Assembly (NCBI GenBank): GCA_001970955.1
Contig: MPUH01000839.1
Coordinates: 1 to 32,414, forward strand
Direction of reading: 5' to 3'
Length of the DNA stretch: 32,414 nucleotides
Source of the DNA: Stentor coeruleus
Lineage: Eukaryota; Ciliophora; Heterotrichea; Heterotrichida; Stentoridae
Every line of letters begins with the position of its first letter. Within the stretch, counting starts at the first letter, position 1. This document shows positions 8,656 through 17,227 of this stretch, in pieces. Below the pieces are notes generated by a model. It worked only from the letters and a program-made list of their open reading frames with translations. It ran no database searches and was not told where the DNA came from. Both the position numbers and the translations under genes were made by a program.

Positions 8656-9444
8656 TTAATTCCTAGACGCGCGGCCATAAATTTTTCTCTCAAGTTTATC
8701 GATGGATTCCTTTAGCTTACTATTCTCTTCAGTAAGTTGAGCTTCTTGATGCTCTAGATTACTTTTCATTTTCGAATATTGACTCGCTTCTCTTAGAGTA
8801 TCATCAGTAGATTTTCTCAGCTTTTCTATACTGATAGTTTGAAGTTCGACTGTATGGTAAGTTGACCTTAGAGCTTCTTCTAAGGTTTTCATATCTATTT
8901 CTGAGCTTGTATCTTTAGCAGAAAGCTTCTTTCTCATTTCTTCTATTTCTCTTTCAAGAGCTTTGATTTTATTTTTATTGGATATTGCTTGAGTGTTCAT
9001 TGCTGAGCTGCTAGAATCAAATTTCGATGATATAAAATTTAAAGATTCATCATGATCCTTTTCTATAGCACAAAGCTCGTTTTGCAGGATTTTTATATGG
9101 GCCTTTTGAGTATTTAGCTCATCAGTTAGGACTTTAAGATCTTGATCGAGAAATTTTTTCTTTTCCGCATAGGCTGAAATTTCTAGAGAGCATTTTTCTT
9201 CCAGTTCACACAATTCACGGTTAAGAGACCAAGCTCTCTCTTTTTCTTCTTTGATCGAATTTTCAAGGTCACGGATTTTTTCTCTTTGAAGCATGAGTGA
9301 TTGATTTCTCTCTTTCAAAGATAACTCAACTTTTCTATCAAAGTCTTCTTTAGCAGTGCGTAAATCTGCTTCATGAACCTTTTTAGAGAGCTCTAGTTGA
9401 TGCCGCAAAGAGTTTATCTGGCTTTTAAGAGCTTCTATATACAT
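8656..9444 (-). CDS. Coiled-coil protein, 262 aa
   Basis: ATG at 9444-9442, TAG at the 3' end, no intron needed. Nearly the whole length is predicted coiled coil by eye: regular heptads of L, I and A with E, K and R between, starting right at the N-terminus (MYIEALKSQINSLRHQLEL). A short S/N-rich break lies near residues 140-160 (SSKFDSSSSAMNTQAISN), after which the heptads resume to a basic C-terminus (YGRASRN). There is no membrane segment, catalytic motif or known domain. It is likely structural (cytoskeleton, basal body or ciliary scaffold), but that is inference from composition. It is divergently arranged with the Na+/H+ exchanger gene, 428 bp away. Confidence 0.8.
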   Translation of the reverse strand: MYIEALKSQINSLRHQLELSKKVHEADLRTAKEDFDRKVELSLKERNQSLMLQREKIRDLENSIKEEKERAWSLNRELCELEEKCSLEISAYAEKKKFLDQDLKVLTDELNTQKAHIKILQNELCAIEKDHDESLNFISSKFDSSSSAMNTQAISNKNKIKALEREIEEMRKKLSAKDTSSEIDMKTLEEALRSTYHTVELQTISIEKLRKSTDDTLREASQYSKMKSNLEHQEAQLTEENSKLKESIDKLERKIYGRASRN

Positions 9445-9872
9445 TTTATAGTTAAAGCTTTACATTGAATATTGTAATGCCTATTGAAATAAAATTCAAA
9501 CATTTTAATTTATCTTTTATTCAAATTTACTGTTCAATCCAGCTTAATTTTGCTTGAAAGTATTAAATTGTGATTTAGCATACTAAAAACTTTCCTTTTT
9601 TCAAAGTCAAGATTTATAAATTCTAAGTTAAGCTTTACAATTTTACAAGTAAATTGTAATTATTAAAAACAATAAAGTATTGATGATTGCCACCTTACCA
9701 TTAATCATTCAAATAGTGAATAAAATATATGAGTACTTATGTAACTTTATACTAACTTTTATAATTTTAACTTGCTCATAAATCATTATTAGTTCTAATA
9801 AGTTTCAAAAGCTAATATCCAAAACTAATTTTCAAGTAGAATATTCATACTAATTTCAAAGAACTTATAAAA
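9445..9872. other. AT-rich intergenic region between divergent genes
   Basis: 428 bp separating the start codons of the coiled-coil gene (minus) and the exchanger gene (plus). It must hold both promoters. No distinct motif or short frame stands out. Confidence 0.5.
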
Positions 9873-11321
9873 ATGCAAGGATTCTTAGGTATTGAAGTTC
9901 TTTTAGTTGTTTTTTGCCTGATGATGTACATTTTAAGTGCAGAGTACCTAGAAAAAAGAAAAATCGAATACATAAACGAAAGCAGCTTAGCAATTCTATT
10001 AGGACTAATAATCGGAATTTGCATTCTCATCTTCGGTGGCAAAGACTATCAATTCTCCAGCAGTGTAGTATTTTATTTCTTACTTCCTCCAATAATATTC
10101 TCAGCTGGATATACTCTACATACAACAAGTTTTTTTGCTAATTTTGGATACATTTCCCTCTATGGACTCTTAGGCACCTTTATGAGTTTTCTAGTAATTG
10201 GGGGTTTCGCTATATTCTTCAGTAGTCATATGGGCCTAACTTCTCTGACAACTAAAGATTGTCTACTCTTGGCTAGTGTTTTATCAGCAACAGATACAGT
10301 TGCAGCAATCACAGTAGTCAAAGAAAATAAGTACCCTCGTTTGCATAATGTTCTATTTGGAGAAGGAGTGCTTAATGATGCTGTTTCTATTGTTTTATAT
10401 CGAACTGTGGAAAGTGTTGGAGATAGTTTTGGAGTCTGGGAAGGTATTAGCTTAGTTTGGAACTTTATCATCACTACAATTTTTAGTGTAGGTATCGGTC
10501 TTGGTATAGGCTTATTGGCTGCATGGGTATTTAAAAAAAACCAGAGTTTACAAAATCATCCAGAAAGAGAAATCGCGATAATCATTCTTGTTGGCTATCT
10601 TTCTTATATAATTTCAGAGCTTATAGAACTCTCAGGTATTATGGCAATTTTCTGCTGTGCTGTATTTATGGCTCATTATACTAGCCAAAATACATCAAAA
10701 TGTTCACAACAGGCTACAGGGTTAATATTCACAGTAATGTCCCAGGGTGCTGAAGCTTTTACATTCACATACTTAGGGATGAATTTGACAACTTTTAAAT
10801 GGTCTGATTGGAATATAGCTTTTACTTTATATATGCTTATTGCAATTACTATCGGAAGATTTTTTGCAGTATTTTTCAATTCTTTTGTTGTTTATGCTAT
10901 TAAAAGAGGAAGCTTTGGATTAGATAAAAGAAGCATTTCTGTTGTTTGGTATGCTGGATTAATAAGAGGAACCATTGCGGTTGCTTTAGCACTACAAATA
11001 CATAGCAAAAATTCGTTAGTCATAGTCACAACAACACTTATAATTGCTTTAGCAACAACTTTGTGTTTTAGCAATTTAATATCAGCTTTTACTAGATATG
11101 TCCGTCTTGAAGCGAATGTATCATTGCAATACTTTGATCTTATGCCAAGTTCAGAAAGACAAGATAGTTCTTACTGTATAAGAATGTGGCAGAAAGTGGA
11201 TAAAGAATACTTGGATAAATGGTTTGGAAAAGAGCCAGTAAGCAATAATGTTAACTGTTGGAAAAAAGTTTGGGAAGAAGAGGAAATAAGTTTGAATGAG
11301 TTAGATACTAGATCAAAATAG
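9873..11321 (+). CDS. Na+/H+ exchanger of the CPA1/NHE family (compact form)
   Basis: 482 residues in one exon, about 12 membrane spans. It carries the NHE signatures: LLPPIIFSAGY (residues 70-80, the amiloride-site region), SATDTVAA (138-145), and GEGVLNDAVSIVLYR with the ion-binding Asn-Asp pair at 168-169. Later spans include IIRGT-like LIRGTIAVALALQ, which has the conserved arginine of the final core helices. The closest general resemblance is to endomembrane/organellar-type NHEs (NHE6/8 group). After the last span only about 65 residues follow, so the long cytoplasmic regulatory tail of plasma-membrane NHEs is absent. Predicted role: electroneutral exchange of Na+ or K+ for H+ to set cytosolic, vesicular or contractile-vacuole pH. 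The membrane it sits in cannot be told from sequence. Confidence 0.93.
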   Translation: MQGFLGIEVLLVVFCLMMYILSAEYLEKRKIEYINESSLAILLGLIIGICILIFGGKDYQFSSSVVFYFLLPPIIFSAGYTLHTTSFFANFGYISLYGLLGTFMSFLVIGGFAIFFSSHMGLTSLTTKDCLLLASVLSATDTVAAITVVKENKYPRLHNVLFGEGVLNDAVSIVLYRTVESVGDSFGVWEGISLVWNFIITTIFSVGIGLGIGLLAAWVFKKNQSLQNHPEREIAIIILVGYLSYIISELIELSGIMAIFCCAVFMAHYTSQNTSKCSQQATGLIFTVMSQGAEAFTFTYLGMNLTTFKWSDWNIAFTLYMLIAITIGRFFAVFFNSFVVYAIKRGSFGLDKRSISVVWYAGLIRGTIAVALALQIHSKNSLVIVTTTLIIALATTLCFSNLISAFTRYVRLEANVSLQYFDLMPSSERQDSSYCIRMWQKVDKEYLDKWFGKEPVSNNVNCWKKVWEEEEISLNELDTRSK

Positions 11322-11482
11322 ATTTTATAAGTTATTTGTTAAGGATTATTTAGTTATTAATTGATATTGTTTTGCTGTAGTTCCTGAGTAAAATATATAT
11401 TTCTAAATGAACATTAATATACTTAAGAAATTTTTCATATTTGTACTATCTTAATACAATTTGATTGAAGTTTTCAGAGATT

Positions 11483-11614
11483 ATGATAAATTTGAATGGA
11501 GAAATTTATTATATTACTACACTGTTTGATTTTCCCTTTCATAAAGAAAAGCATATAGTTTTAACGGAATCTTTAGAGCTATATAGGCTTGATAAATATT
11601 TATTTATATACTAA
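11483..11614 (+). CDS. Possible small ORF or gene relic, 43 aa
   Basis: ATG at 11483, TAA at 11612-11614. The translation (MINLNGEIYYITTLFDFPFH, then a K/E-containing segment ending YRLDKYLFIY) looks like one blade of a beta-propeller, with alternating hydrophobic residues. It is too short to be a propeller protein, so if real it is more likely a leftover piece of one. Weak support. Confidence 0.2.
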   Translation: MINLNGEIYYITTLFDFPFHKEKHIVLTESLELYRLDKYLFIY

Positions 11615-11921
11615 AAAAAGTTTTAAAATCAATTATAGCATAATTAAAGTTATAATATATAAATGCATTCAAAGATTTAAAGTTGTAATATGTAAATTTA
11701 TTTAAAGGTTTATAAATTTTTAATCAACTTAAAAGTATATTGATTAAATTACACAGCAATTAATTCATAGCATTTAAATTAAAATATAGTTGTGTAATTT
11801 AAAATTCGAAAGTTAATTTTAGCATTGAGTTTAATTTTTCTATAATTTATAAATAAATGTTTTAAGTTTTGCCTTTGATTATCTAAGTTAAATTATCATC
11901 TCAAAAATTTGTGAAGCATAA

Positions 11922-12065
11922 TCTCCTATAATTAATAAAATTTGCATTAATTACAATTCTAGATTTATAAAAAATAGGTTAGCTGCATATGCTGAAGAAT
12001 TTGCAGAAATTGAATTATATAAATTGGATCCAATGTTCAGTAAATATTGCGATTTATATTCTTGA
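11922..12065 (+). pseudogene. Possible gene relic, 47-codon open stretch
   Basis: A plus-strand frame between TAA and TGA without an early ATG. Its second half reads NRLAAYAEEFAEIELYKLDP and then MFSKYCDLYS, with a coding-like composition unlike the flanking DNA. No family recognised, no upstream exon found. Confidence 0.2.
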
Positions 12066-12698
12066 AAGCTATGAAGTTTTTTAAGGATGTCTCATGCAAT
12101 TGCATTCCAGGTTTCTTTCGATTTTTACTAAATAGATGCCAATAATCTTATTTATCATATCCTAGGTGCTCTACTTACATTTTAGATAGACACAATTATT
12201 ATAATATTTGATATAACTAAAATTGCAATTCATATGATTAATTTGCATGCAATTCTGATATAGATTATATTTAAATATTAATATCAAGCATTGTAAAGCT
12301 TGCTTATCAACTTCCAGAATATATTTATCTAAGGATGCTCTTTGCTAGATGAATAATGCAAGCATTGCCCTTTTTCTGAAATTGGTTGAATGAGTTGAAG
12401 AAATAGTCATGCAATGATATCTTTTGAATTCATTTATGGACACAAATTTGAATAGAATTTAATAATTAAGCCATAGAAGCAGAAAACATATATCATTATG
12501 AAGAATTATACCAGTATCGAATAAATAGTGTGCATTAGCACCTTTAATTATAAATTAGATATTAGAGGAAGCAATTATTATGATGGTTTATTCATTAATA
12601 AACAATTAAAAATTAATTTTAGTTTATTTAGTTTAAATAAGGTTTAATGTATACTAACAGCCGAAATCTTTATATATAATATATTTAATATGATGTAA

Positions 12699-12745
12699 TA
12701 TGCTAGATTACACAAGAAATATGCTAGATTACACAATAAATATGC
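12699..12745. repeat. Short tandem repeat, ~21-bp unit
   Basis: The unit ATATGCTAGATTACACAA plus three or four variable bases occurs twice in tandem, followed by a partial third ATATGCT. It is an intergenic microrepeat with no evident function. Confidence 0.6.
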
Positions 12746-12891
12746 TTGGATTCTAAGAATACTTTAATCATCCAAAGCATTTTAACAAATTTGTCCAGGT
12801 TTCTGCACGTAAATAATGCATAATATATGCATACAGCATTCATTACTTGAAAAAATAAGAAATTCTGAGTAATTAAACTTCATATTGATAA

Positions 12892-13590
12892 TTATAAATG
12901 CATTCTTACATCATCACACAAATACATTTTACGCAGTTTTTCAAGGCTCCTTAATAACTCTTCATCCCCTTCTTCCCCATTCCAAGACCTTATACCCAAT
13001 GTATTTTTTCTATCTGCAACCATTTCTGGCCTATTATCTAATAAAAGCACATTTCTCAAATCCGCTTCAATTTTACTTACCCTTTTCCTATAATCTCCTC
13101 TAACATTTTCACAGTTGTTCCTGTAAAATCTCATTTTTTTTGGTATTACTTTCTCCAACTCAATAATCTTCACAATTTTATCTGCATAATCCTCAATAGA
13201 AGATGTATACACCCCTAATGTATACATCTTATGAGCTTCTTCAATAAACTTTTCCAAATTAGGTCTTTTATTCACAAAAATTGTTTTTCCATTAACACTT
13301 ATCTTTGCAGCTTTATCCATTGGCCTAGGAGAAGTATATATAAGAGTCCCATCTAAGTCTAATAACAAAATTTTTTTGCTCCTCCTTTGGGATTTTAATT
13401 TTTGAAATGGGCTGCTCGGAGAAGGCTTTCTGATAACATCGCGTAATGGAAGGAATAGCCTAAAAATACAATAATAAACCAAGCACAACAACCTATACAA
13501 GAGTAGAATAGCAAACTCTCCAATTGCGAGTGCATAGAAAGCAAGCTTCTCATAAAAAGAAATGTTTTCGAGTTCTTGTTTAATAATCAT
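12892..13590 (-). CDS. Membrane-anchored FCP1/SCP-type phosphatase (Dullard/CTDNEP1-like)
   Basis: 232 residues, ATG at 13590-13588. A hydrophobic N-terminus (residues ~17-48) contains one long or two closely packed membrane segments. The catalytic domain follows with the HAD motif DLDGTL (78-83; D78 nucleophile, D80 acid), then VNKRPNLEKFIEEA, YTLGVYTSS (equivalent to the F/Y-T-A-S motif II), K-R-x-x-x-Y-R and the LLLDNRPEM (motif III D-N) element near residue 190. Order, spacing and total length match CTDNEP1/Dullard (about 244 aa), the ER/nuclear-envelope phosphatase acting on lipin, so membrane-tethered Ser/Thr phosphatase is the best call. The DLDGT form, rather than DLDET, is typical of part of the family. 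The exact substrate is inference. Confidence 0.88.
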   Translation of the reverse strand: MIIKQELENISFYEKLAFYALAIGEFAILLLYRLLCLVYYCIFRLFLPLRDVIRKPSPSSPFQKLKSQRRSKKILLLDLDGTLIYTSPRPMDKAAKISVNGKTIFVNKRPNLEKFIEEAHKMYTLGVYTSSIEDYADKIVKIIELEKVIPKKMRFYRNNCENVRGDYRKRVSKIEADLRNVLLLDNRPEMVADRKNTLGIRSWNGEEGDEELLRSLEKLRKMYLCDDVRMHL

Positions 13591-14091
13591 TATAGATATT
13601 GCTCACTAGAATTAAAGGAAAGCGAATAGTAATTTTTTTAAAAAAACTGGCGAGATAATTAGGTTTGTTTTAGTAGATATTTAGGGATAAGGCTTGGAGA
13701 ATCATCAAAAATTATATGAAAGAAATCTTGTGTAATACTGATTAATTTATAATATCTATCTTGTTGAACATTTTAATCTCAATTTTTGGCATAATCAAGT
13801 TAGTAGAAATAACTTGGAAGATATAAAATATTAATAGTTATTTCTAATTCTTGTTANGGAAGATATAAAATATTAATAGTTATTTCTAATTCTTGTTATA
13901 AAGATAGCTTAAAGGATAATATTTATGTTTTTCTAGAGATAATTAGGTAGAATATCATATTTGGATTTATATTAGAAAACTTAATTTCTAAAAGTTTGCA
14001 GAATTTTATTTTCTCATAAAATTGTCTACTAAAATGAAGCAAGCTACTAAATAGTAACATCAAGATAATTATATTAATAATAGTTAAATTT
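13591..14091. other. AT-rich intergenic region containing the third N duplication
   Basis: 501 bp between two minus-strand genes. Other than the duplication at 13816-13898, nothing was recognised. Confidence 0.5.
13816..13898. repeat. 41-bp direct duplication around a single N
   Basis: Positions 13816-13856 are repeated exactly at 13858-13898, with N at 13857. Same architecture as the duplications at 2509-2703 and 5029-5129; probably an assembly join. Confidence 0.85.
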
Positions 14092-14457
14092 CTAGATTAT
14101 TAAGCAATTATTTTCGCCAGATGTTTTAAACATACAGTTGCTACACCATAAGGATTTTTTTACTTCATCTCTTTCAATTATCATTGCTGGCTTTGCTGTA
14201 TAGTTAGTCTCCTCTTCTTTTGTTTTCGATTTTCGAGGACTACGTTCTGAGTCTTTCGGTTGGAAATTTTGGAAAATGTTTTTATCCTCACTGCTACTTG
14301 AGTAAAAAGAACCGTTTACTTCTCCGAAAGAAGCTTCGAAGTCTGCAGAATCTAAGGATTTATTTGAAGCAAAGTCTTTATAAGTAGTAAAATCTTGGTG
14401 TCCACGTGTGGTCGTTTTATGATTTTCTGCTTCCATTCGTATGGGTTTAGTATTCAT
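14092..14457 (-). CDS. Small polar protein ending in a CaaX-like motif
   Basis: 121 residues, ATG at 14457-14455, TAG at 14094-14092. Residues 1-95 are polar and low in hydrophobics (rich in S, K, E, D, T), suggesting disorder. The C-terminus contains WCSNCMF and ends in N-N-C-L-I-I. The last four residues fit a C-a-a-X prenylation box (X = Ile), and two upstream cysteines could be co-modified or bind metal. This suggests a lipid-anchored peripheral membrane protein, but prenylation is predicted only from the terminal tetrapeptide. No homologous family was recognised. ATG and stop frame a plausible intronless gene, with coding-like codon use compared with the neighbouring spacers. Confidence 0.65.
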   Translation of the reverse strand: MNTKPIRMEAENHKTTTRGHQDFTTYKDFASNKSLDSADFEASFGEVNGSFYSSSSEDKNIFQNFQPKDSERSPRKSKTKEEETNYTAKPAMIIERDEVKKSLWCSNCMFKTSGENNCLII

Positions 14458-15121
14458 GGTTATTTATTATTTTTTGTTTGTTTAAGTGTATTAGAGTATC
14501 TAAGAAATTTAAATTTTTGCAAGAGCTCACTGACTAAAAATCTGCTTGAGATATTTTTGAGGATCTTAAAGAAGATTCGCTAGACTAGGGATAACGGAAG
14601 AATATAGTAGTGAACAGTTGCTTTTTAAGGAAAATTGCGGGAAGAAAAAATGTAAGAAAGAGTGCTTTAATGAGAAAAATAAGAGGAAGCTTTTATAACT
14701 AGCTAAAGATTAGTAAGCTTATTCCATTTTCGCTAGCATCATAGTTTTACAGATAAAAATTAAAAAACTCTTAATAATTTATAGAATTATTTAAATATCT
14801 AGCATATATCATCCTGAAATCCTTTCTGCAGTCCTAAGAGGAATCAAAGTTGACACTTCGAACTTTATGATGATTTTCATACTGAAAGATGACTTGAGCC
14901 ATCTAAATCCTTGCTAAAATAAACTAATTTTTGGCTATTGCTTCTATTAAATCAACTTGACATTTACAAATTCAAAAATATATTAGGGTTGATTTTATCT
15001 CAATTACTACTAATTATAAACATTAAATCAAATCACTGATACACTTTACCTTCTTTCTCAAGTGTCAAAATGCAATTTTTAGTGTTTCGACCAATATCAA
15101 CAAAGTTTTCGACCCGAATAT
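14458..15121. other. Intergenic region with a short coding-like fragment
   Basis: 664 bp upstream of the CaaX-ended gene. It contains a minus-strand ATG frame at 14834-14902 that stops after 22 codons, listed separately. The plus strand of the same stretch is also open, without an ATG at its start. Nothing else was recognised. Confidence 0.4.
14834..14902 (-). pseudogene. Possible broken gene start, stops after 22 codons
   Basis: ATG at 14902-14900 gives MAQVIFQYENHHKVRSVNFD then S-S and an in-frame TAG. Beyond the stop the same frame continues protein-like (DCRKDFRMIYAR). No 15-nt intron removes the stop. It reads like the N-terminus of a gene that has been interrupted. Weak evidence. Confidence 0.2.
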
Positions 15122-15361
15122 ATGCATGATCTCCAAGTAGTCCTTGTCATTAATCAATACCTTTCTCAGGAAGCAAAGTTTGCTTATCCTGTGATAATAA
15201 GTTATTTCATCAATGAAAATCCAAGTGTTCCACCTATAGCAGTAATATTTAAGTGCTCAGAATTAAGCACTTTCCCTCCTTTTAAAAGAATAAGCCTATT
15301 GATATCTAAGATTATAGTAATGCTCGAAGTATGGGTAGATTCTAAGGATTGCTCCCCATAA
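15122..15361 (+). CDS. Hypothetical protein, 79 aa (strand uncertain)
   Basis: ATG at 15122, TAA at 15359-15361, ending 40 bp before the eL29 start codon on the same strand. The product is hydrophobic and beta-prone (for example AYPVIISYFINENPSVPPIA) with no recognised domain. The minus strand of the same region also carries open, protein-like frames: 15065-15256 (about 63 codons, no ATG) and 15033-15146 (about 37 codons). The true coding strand is therefore unsettled. It could be a small gene, a decayed gene or chance. Confidence 0.25.
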   Translation: MHDLQVVLVINQYLSQEAKFAYPVIISYFINENPSVPPIAVIFKCSELSTFPPFKRISLLISKIIVMLEVWVDSKDCSP

Positions 15362-15401
15362 GAAAAAGGCACTTGAGTTTTACCAATAGGCTATAATAGA
15401 A

Positions 15402-15581
15402 ATGGCAAAGAGTAAAAATCACACAAGCCACAACCAGAATAAGAAAAATCATAGAAATGGGATAAAGAAGCCCAATAAACAGAGATATGAATCATTGAAA
15501 GGATGCGACTTGAAATACAGAAAGAACAGAAAGTTTGCTCAGCTCCATGATCCTAATATCAAGAAGCACATATTAGAATAA
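15402..15581 (+). CDS. RPL29: 60S ribosomal protein eL29 (L29e)
   Basis: 59 residues, ATG at 15402, TAA at 15579-15581. It begins [20 protein letters not shown] and continues [14 protein letters not shown], the hallmark eL29 sequence (canonical [34 protein letters not shown]). A lysine/arginine-rich C-terminus follows. Length is typical of the short eL29 of protists and fungi. It is a small basic protein of the large cytosolic ribosomal subunit that threads through rRNA near the subunit interface. Intronless here. It is a strong landmark showing that very short single-exon genes in this window are real. Confidence 0.97.
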   Translation: MAKSKNHTSHNQNKKNHRNGIKKPNKQRYESLKGCDLKYRKNRKFAQLHDPNIKKHILE

Positions 15582-16669
15582 GTTAATAGTCGTACCGGCA
15601 TCAGTTTCTTCTTGAGTCTATTATTTATTAAATGCAATTATGCTTAATTTCAAAAGTTTAGATGCTTATATTCGCTTTTAATTTTTATCAAATTAAGATG
15701 ATTAGTTTTCATTTGAAAAATTGATTTATAGTTTTTCATTTGAACTTAATTTTTGTCTGGCTTTTTAAAAGCCTATAGTATATGATCATGATTTGATTTA
15801 ACTATGTTTGTGAGATCATAGTTAGTTGAATATATTTTATTCAATATGAACTATGAAGGTAATAATCATTTATATTAGAAGTTAAAGAATGAGCGTTATT
15901 CAAAGTATGTATGCAATTTATCAATTAATTTTTGATTAAGTATAGCACTGATGCTAAAGAATATTTCTATAATTGGAATGCTTATAAAAATAAAAACTTA
16001 GATGAGTTTAGTTAAAATACAAGCTTGAATGCTATAAGCAAATAGAATTAATTTCAGGAATTAGTTTAATAAACTATCTCTTTAAAAGTTTAATTAATAC
16101 TATTGAATATAATTAGTTAGTTAGAAAATATATCGTTCACAGTCATGAACTCTGTATTAATTAATTTTCAGATGTTTTCTCTTATTATCAATATTTTCTA
16201 AGAAGTTTTTTATGATGCTATCTAATACTATTGAATATAATTTAGTGATATATTTAATGATTTTACAATTATTTTACTCAAGTAGTGACTATGGCTGTTT
16301 ATAGATTTAGAATAAATGCGATTATTTGGCAAATATTTGAGATTGAATAAATATTCAATTTTTGATTGCCCAATGATATAACTTTTAAAAAGATGCCTTA
16401 TATTTTCCTTAGGATAATTATTCTCTAATTTTCCAATAAATTCACTTAGCGTAATACTTGATTGCCATTCATTATTATCTTTGAAATAAAATATCGAGTT
16501 TTAAACATGATTGATATTTAGATAATATACCATAAAATAATTATAAATAGATAAACCAATATAAAGTGTGATTGTTTGAACATCTCTATATTTTCTATAA
16601 AAATTTTCTTTCTTGTCCAACTATCAAGCAATCAAACTATTAAAGGCTAAATCAACATTTTCCTATTAA
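15582..16669. other. AT-rich intergenic region (1.1 kb) with minor repeats
   Basis: It follows eL29. It includes the inverted repeat at 15799-15824, a 20-bp direct repeat (TAATACTATTGAATATAATT) near 16095 and again near 16223, and a direct repeat of GTTTTTCATTTGAA-like sequence near 15705-15745. No gene or RNA was recognised. Confidence 0.5.
15799..15824. repeat. Inverted repeat / potential hairpin
   Basis: TAACTATG at 15799-15806 pairs with CATAGTTA at 15817-15824 (8 bp, 10-nt loop). It lies about 220 bp downstream of the eL29 stop codon. In such AT-rich DNA an 8-bp stem can occur by chance. Confidence 0.45.
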
Positions 16670-17227
16670 TTAAGCAACTGAGGCTTGCGAGAAAATCGAG
16701 CATATTCTGCTTGCTCTTTGTGAACCACCAGATTCCAACAAACAAGTAAAGTCATAAAAATTCAAATCATCGTCAACATCAATTCCTGCTTCTTCAAACA
16801 TAGTTTCAATATCAATTGTTAAACCAAACTGATCTCTAATAATTTCTACTAGTTTTTGTTTTTTGACTACACCGCTTTTGTCTATATTTCCCCCCATTGC
16901 CACAAATGTATTTAATATGTCCACATCAATTTCATCTTCTTCATCTTTGAGGTTCATTTCTTTAAGATGGCTCCAAGCCCTTACTGCCAAATTAAAATCG
17001 AATCTTTTACTACCTGATTTCTCTTCCACCCATGCTATAAGCTGGGCTAACTTCTCTTTACTTGGGTATTCACCAACATGATCGAATAATGAACCCAAGT
17101 CTAATGTGTTGAGATATCCTGTTTTATTTCTATCTAAGATGTGAAATTGTTCCCTCATACTGTCAATTTCTTCTTGAGCAAGATCAAGCCCTTGGAATGA
17201 GTCTCTTCTAGCACCTGTTTTCTTCAT
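16670..17227 (-). CDS. EF-hand (calmodulin-like) protein, 185 aa
   Basis: ATG at 17227-17225, single exon. Residues ~17-85 form one EF-hand pair with loop DRNKTGYLNTLD followed by a degenerate partner (EEKSGSKRFDFNLAV). Residues ~105-172 form a second pair, with GGNIDKSGVVKKQKL and AGIDVDDDLNFYDFTCLL. Loop acidic positions are only partly kept; loop 1 ends in Asp instead of Glu at position 12, so calcium affinity may be low. The overall shape (calmodulin fold, V-A-M-G-G-N-x-D-K-S-G in the third hand) resembles axonemal or dynein-associated EF-hand light chains such as the DRC8/EFCAB2 group. That assignment is by resemblance only. The C-terminus (ICSIFSQASVA) is unremarkable. Confidence 0.85.
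   Translation of the reverse strand: MKKTGARRDSFQGLDLAQEEIDSMREQFHILDRNKTGYLNTLDLGSLFDHVGEYPSKEKLAQLIAWVEEKSGSKRFDFNLAVRAWSHLKEMNLKDEEDEIDVDILNTFVAMGGNIDKSGVVKKQKLVEIIRDQFGLTIDIETMFEEAGIDVDDDLNFYDFTCLLESGGSQRASRICSIFSQASVA

Larger units (their letters stand above)
11322..12891. other. Long AT-rich intergenic region (1.6 kb)
   Basis: The space between the convergent exchanger and phosphatase genes. Mostly AT-rich without clear signals. It includes a 43-codon plus-strand frame (11483-11614), a coding-like open stretch without ATG (11922-12065) and a short tandem repeat near 12699-12745. Confidence 0.45.

Noticed and set aside
15125-15146. An 18-nt intron (GTATTGATTAATGACAAG, minus strand) joining two coding-like pieces near 15.1 kb
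   Set aside because: It would give a smooth protein, but its length departs from the seven proven 15-nt introns and no family supports the joined product. Similar 18-nt candidates near 3.14 kb and 6.87 kb were rejected for the same reason.
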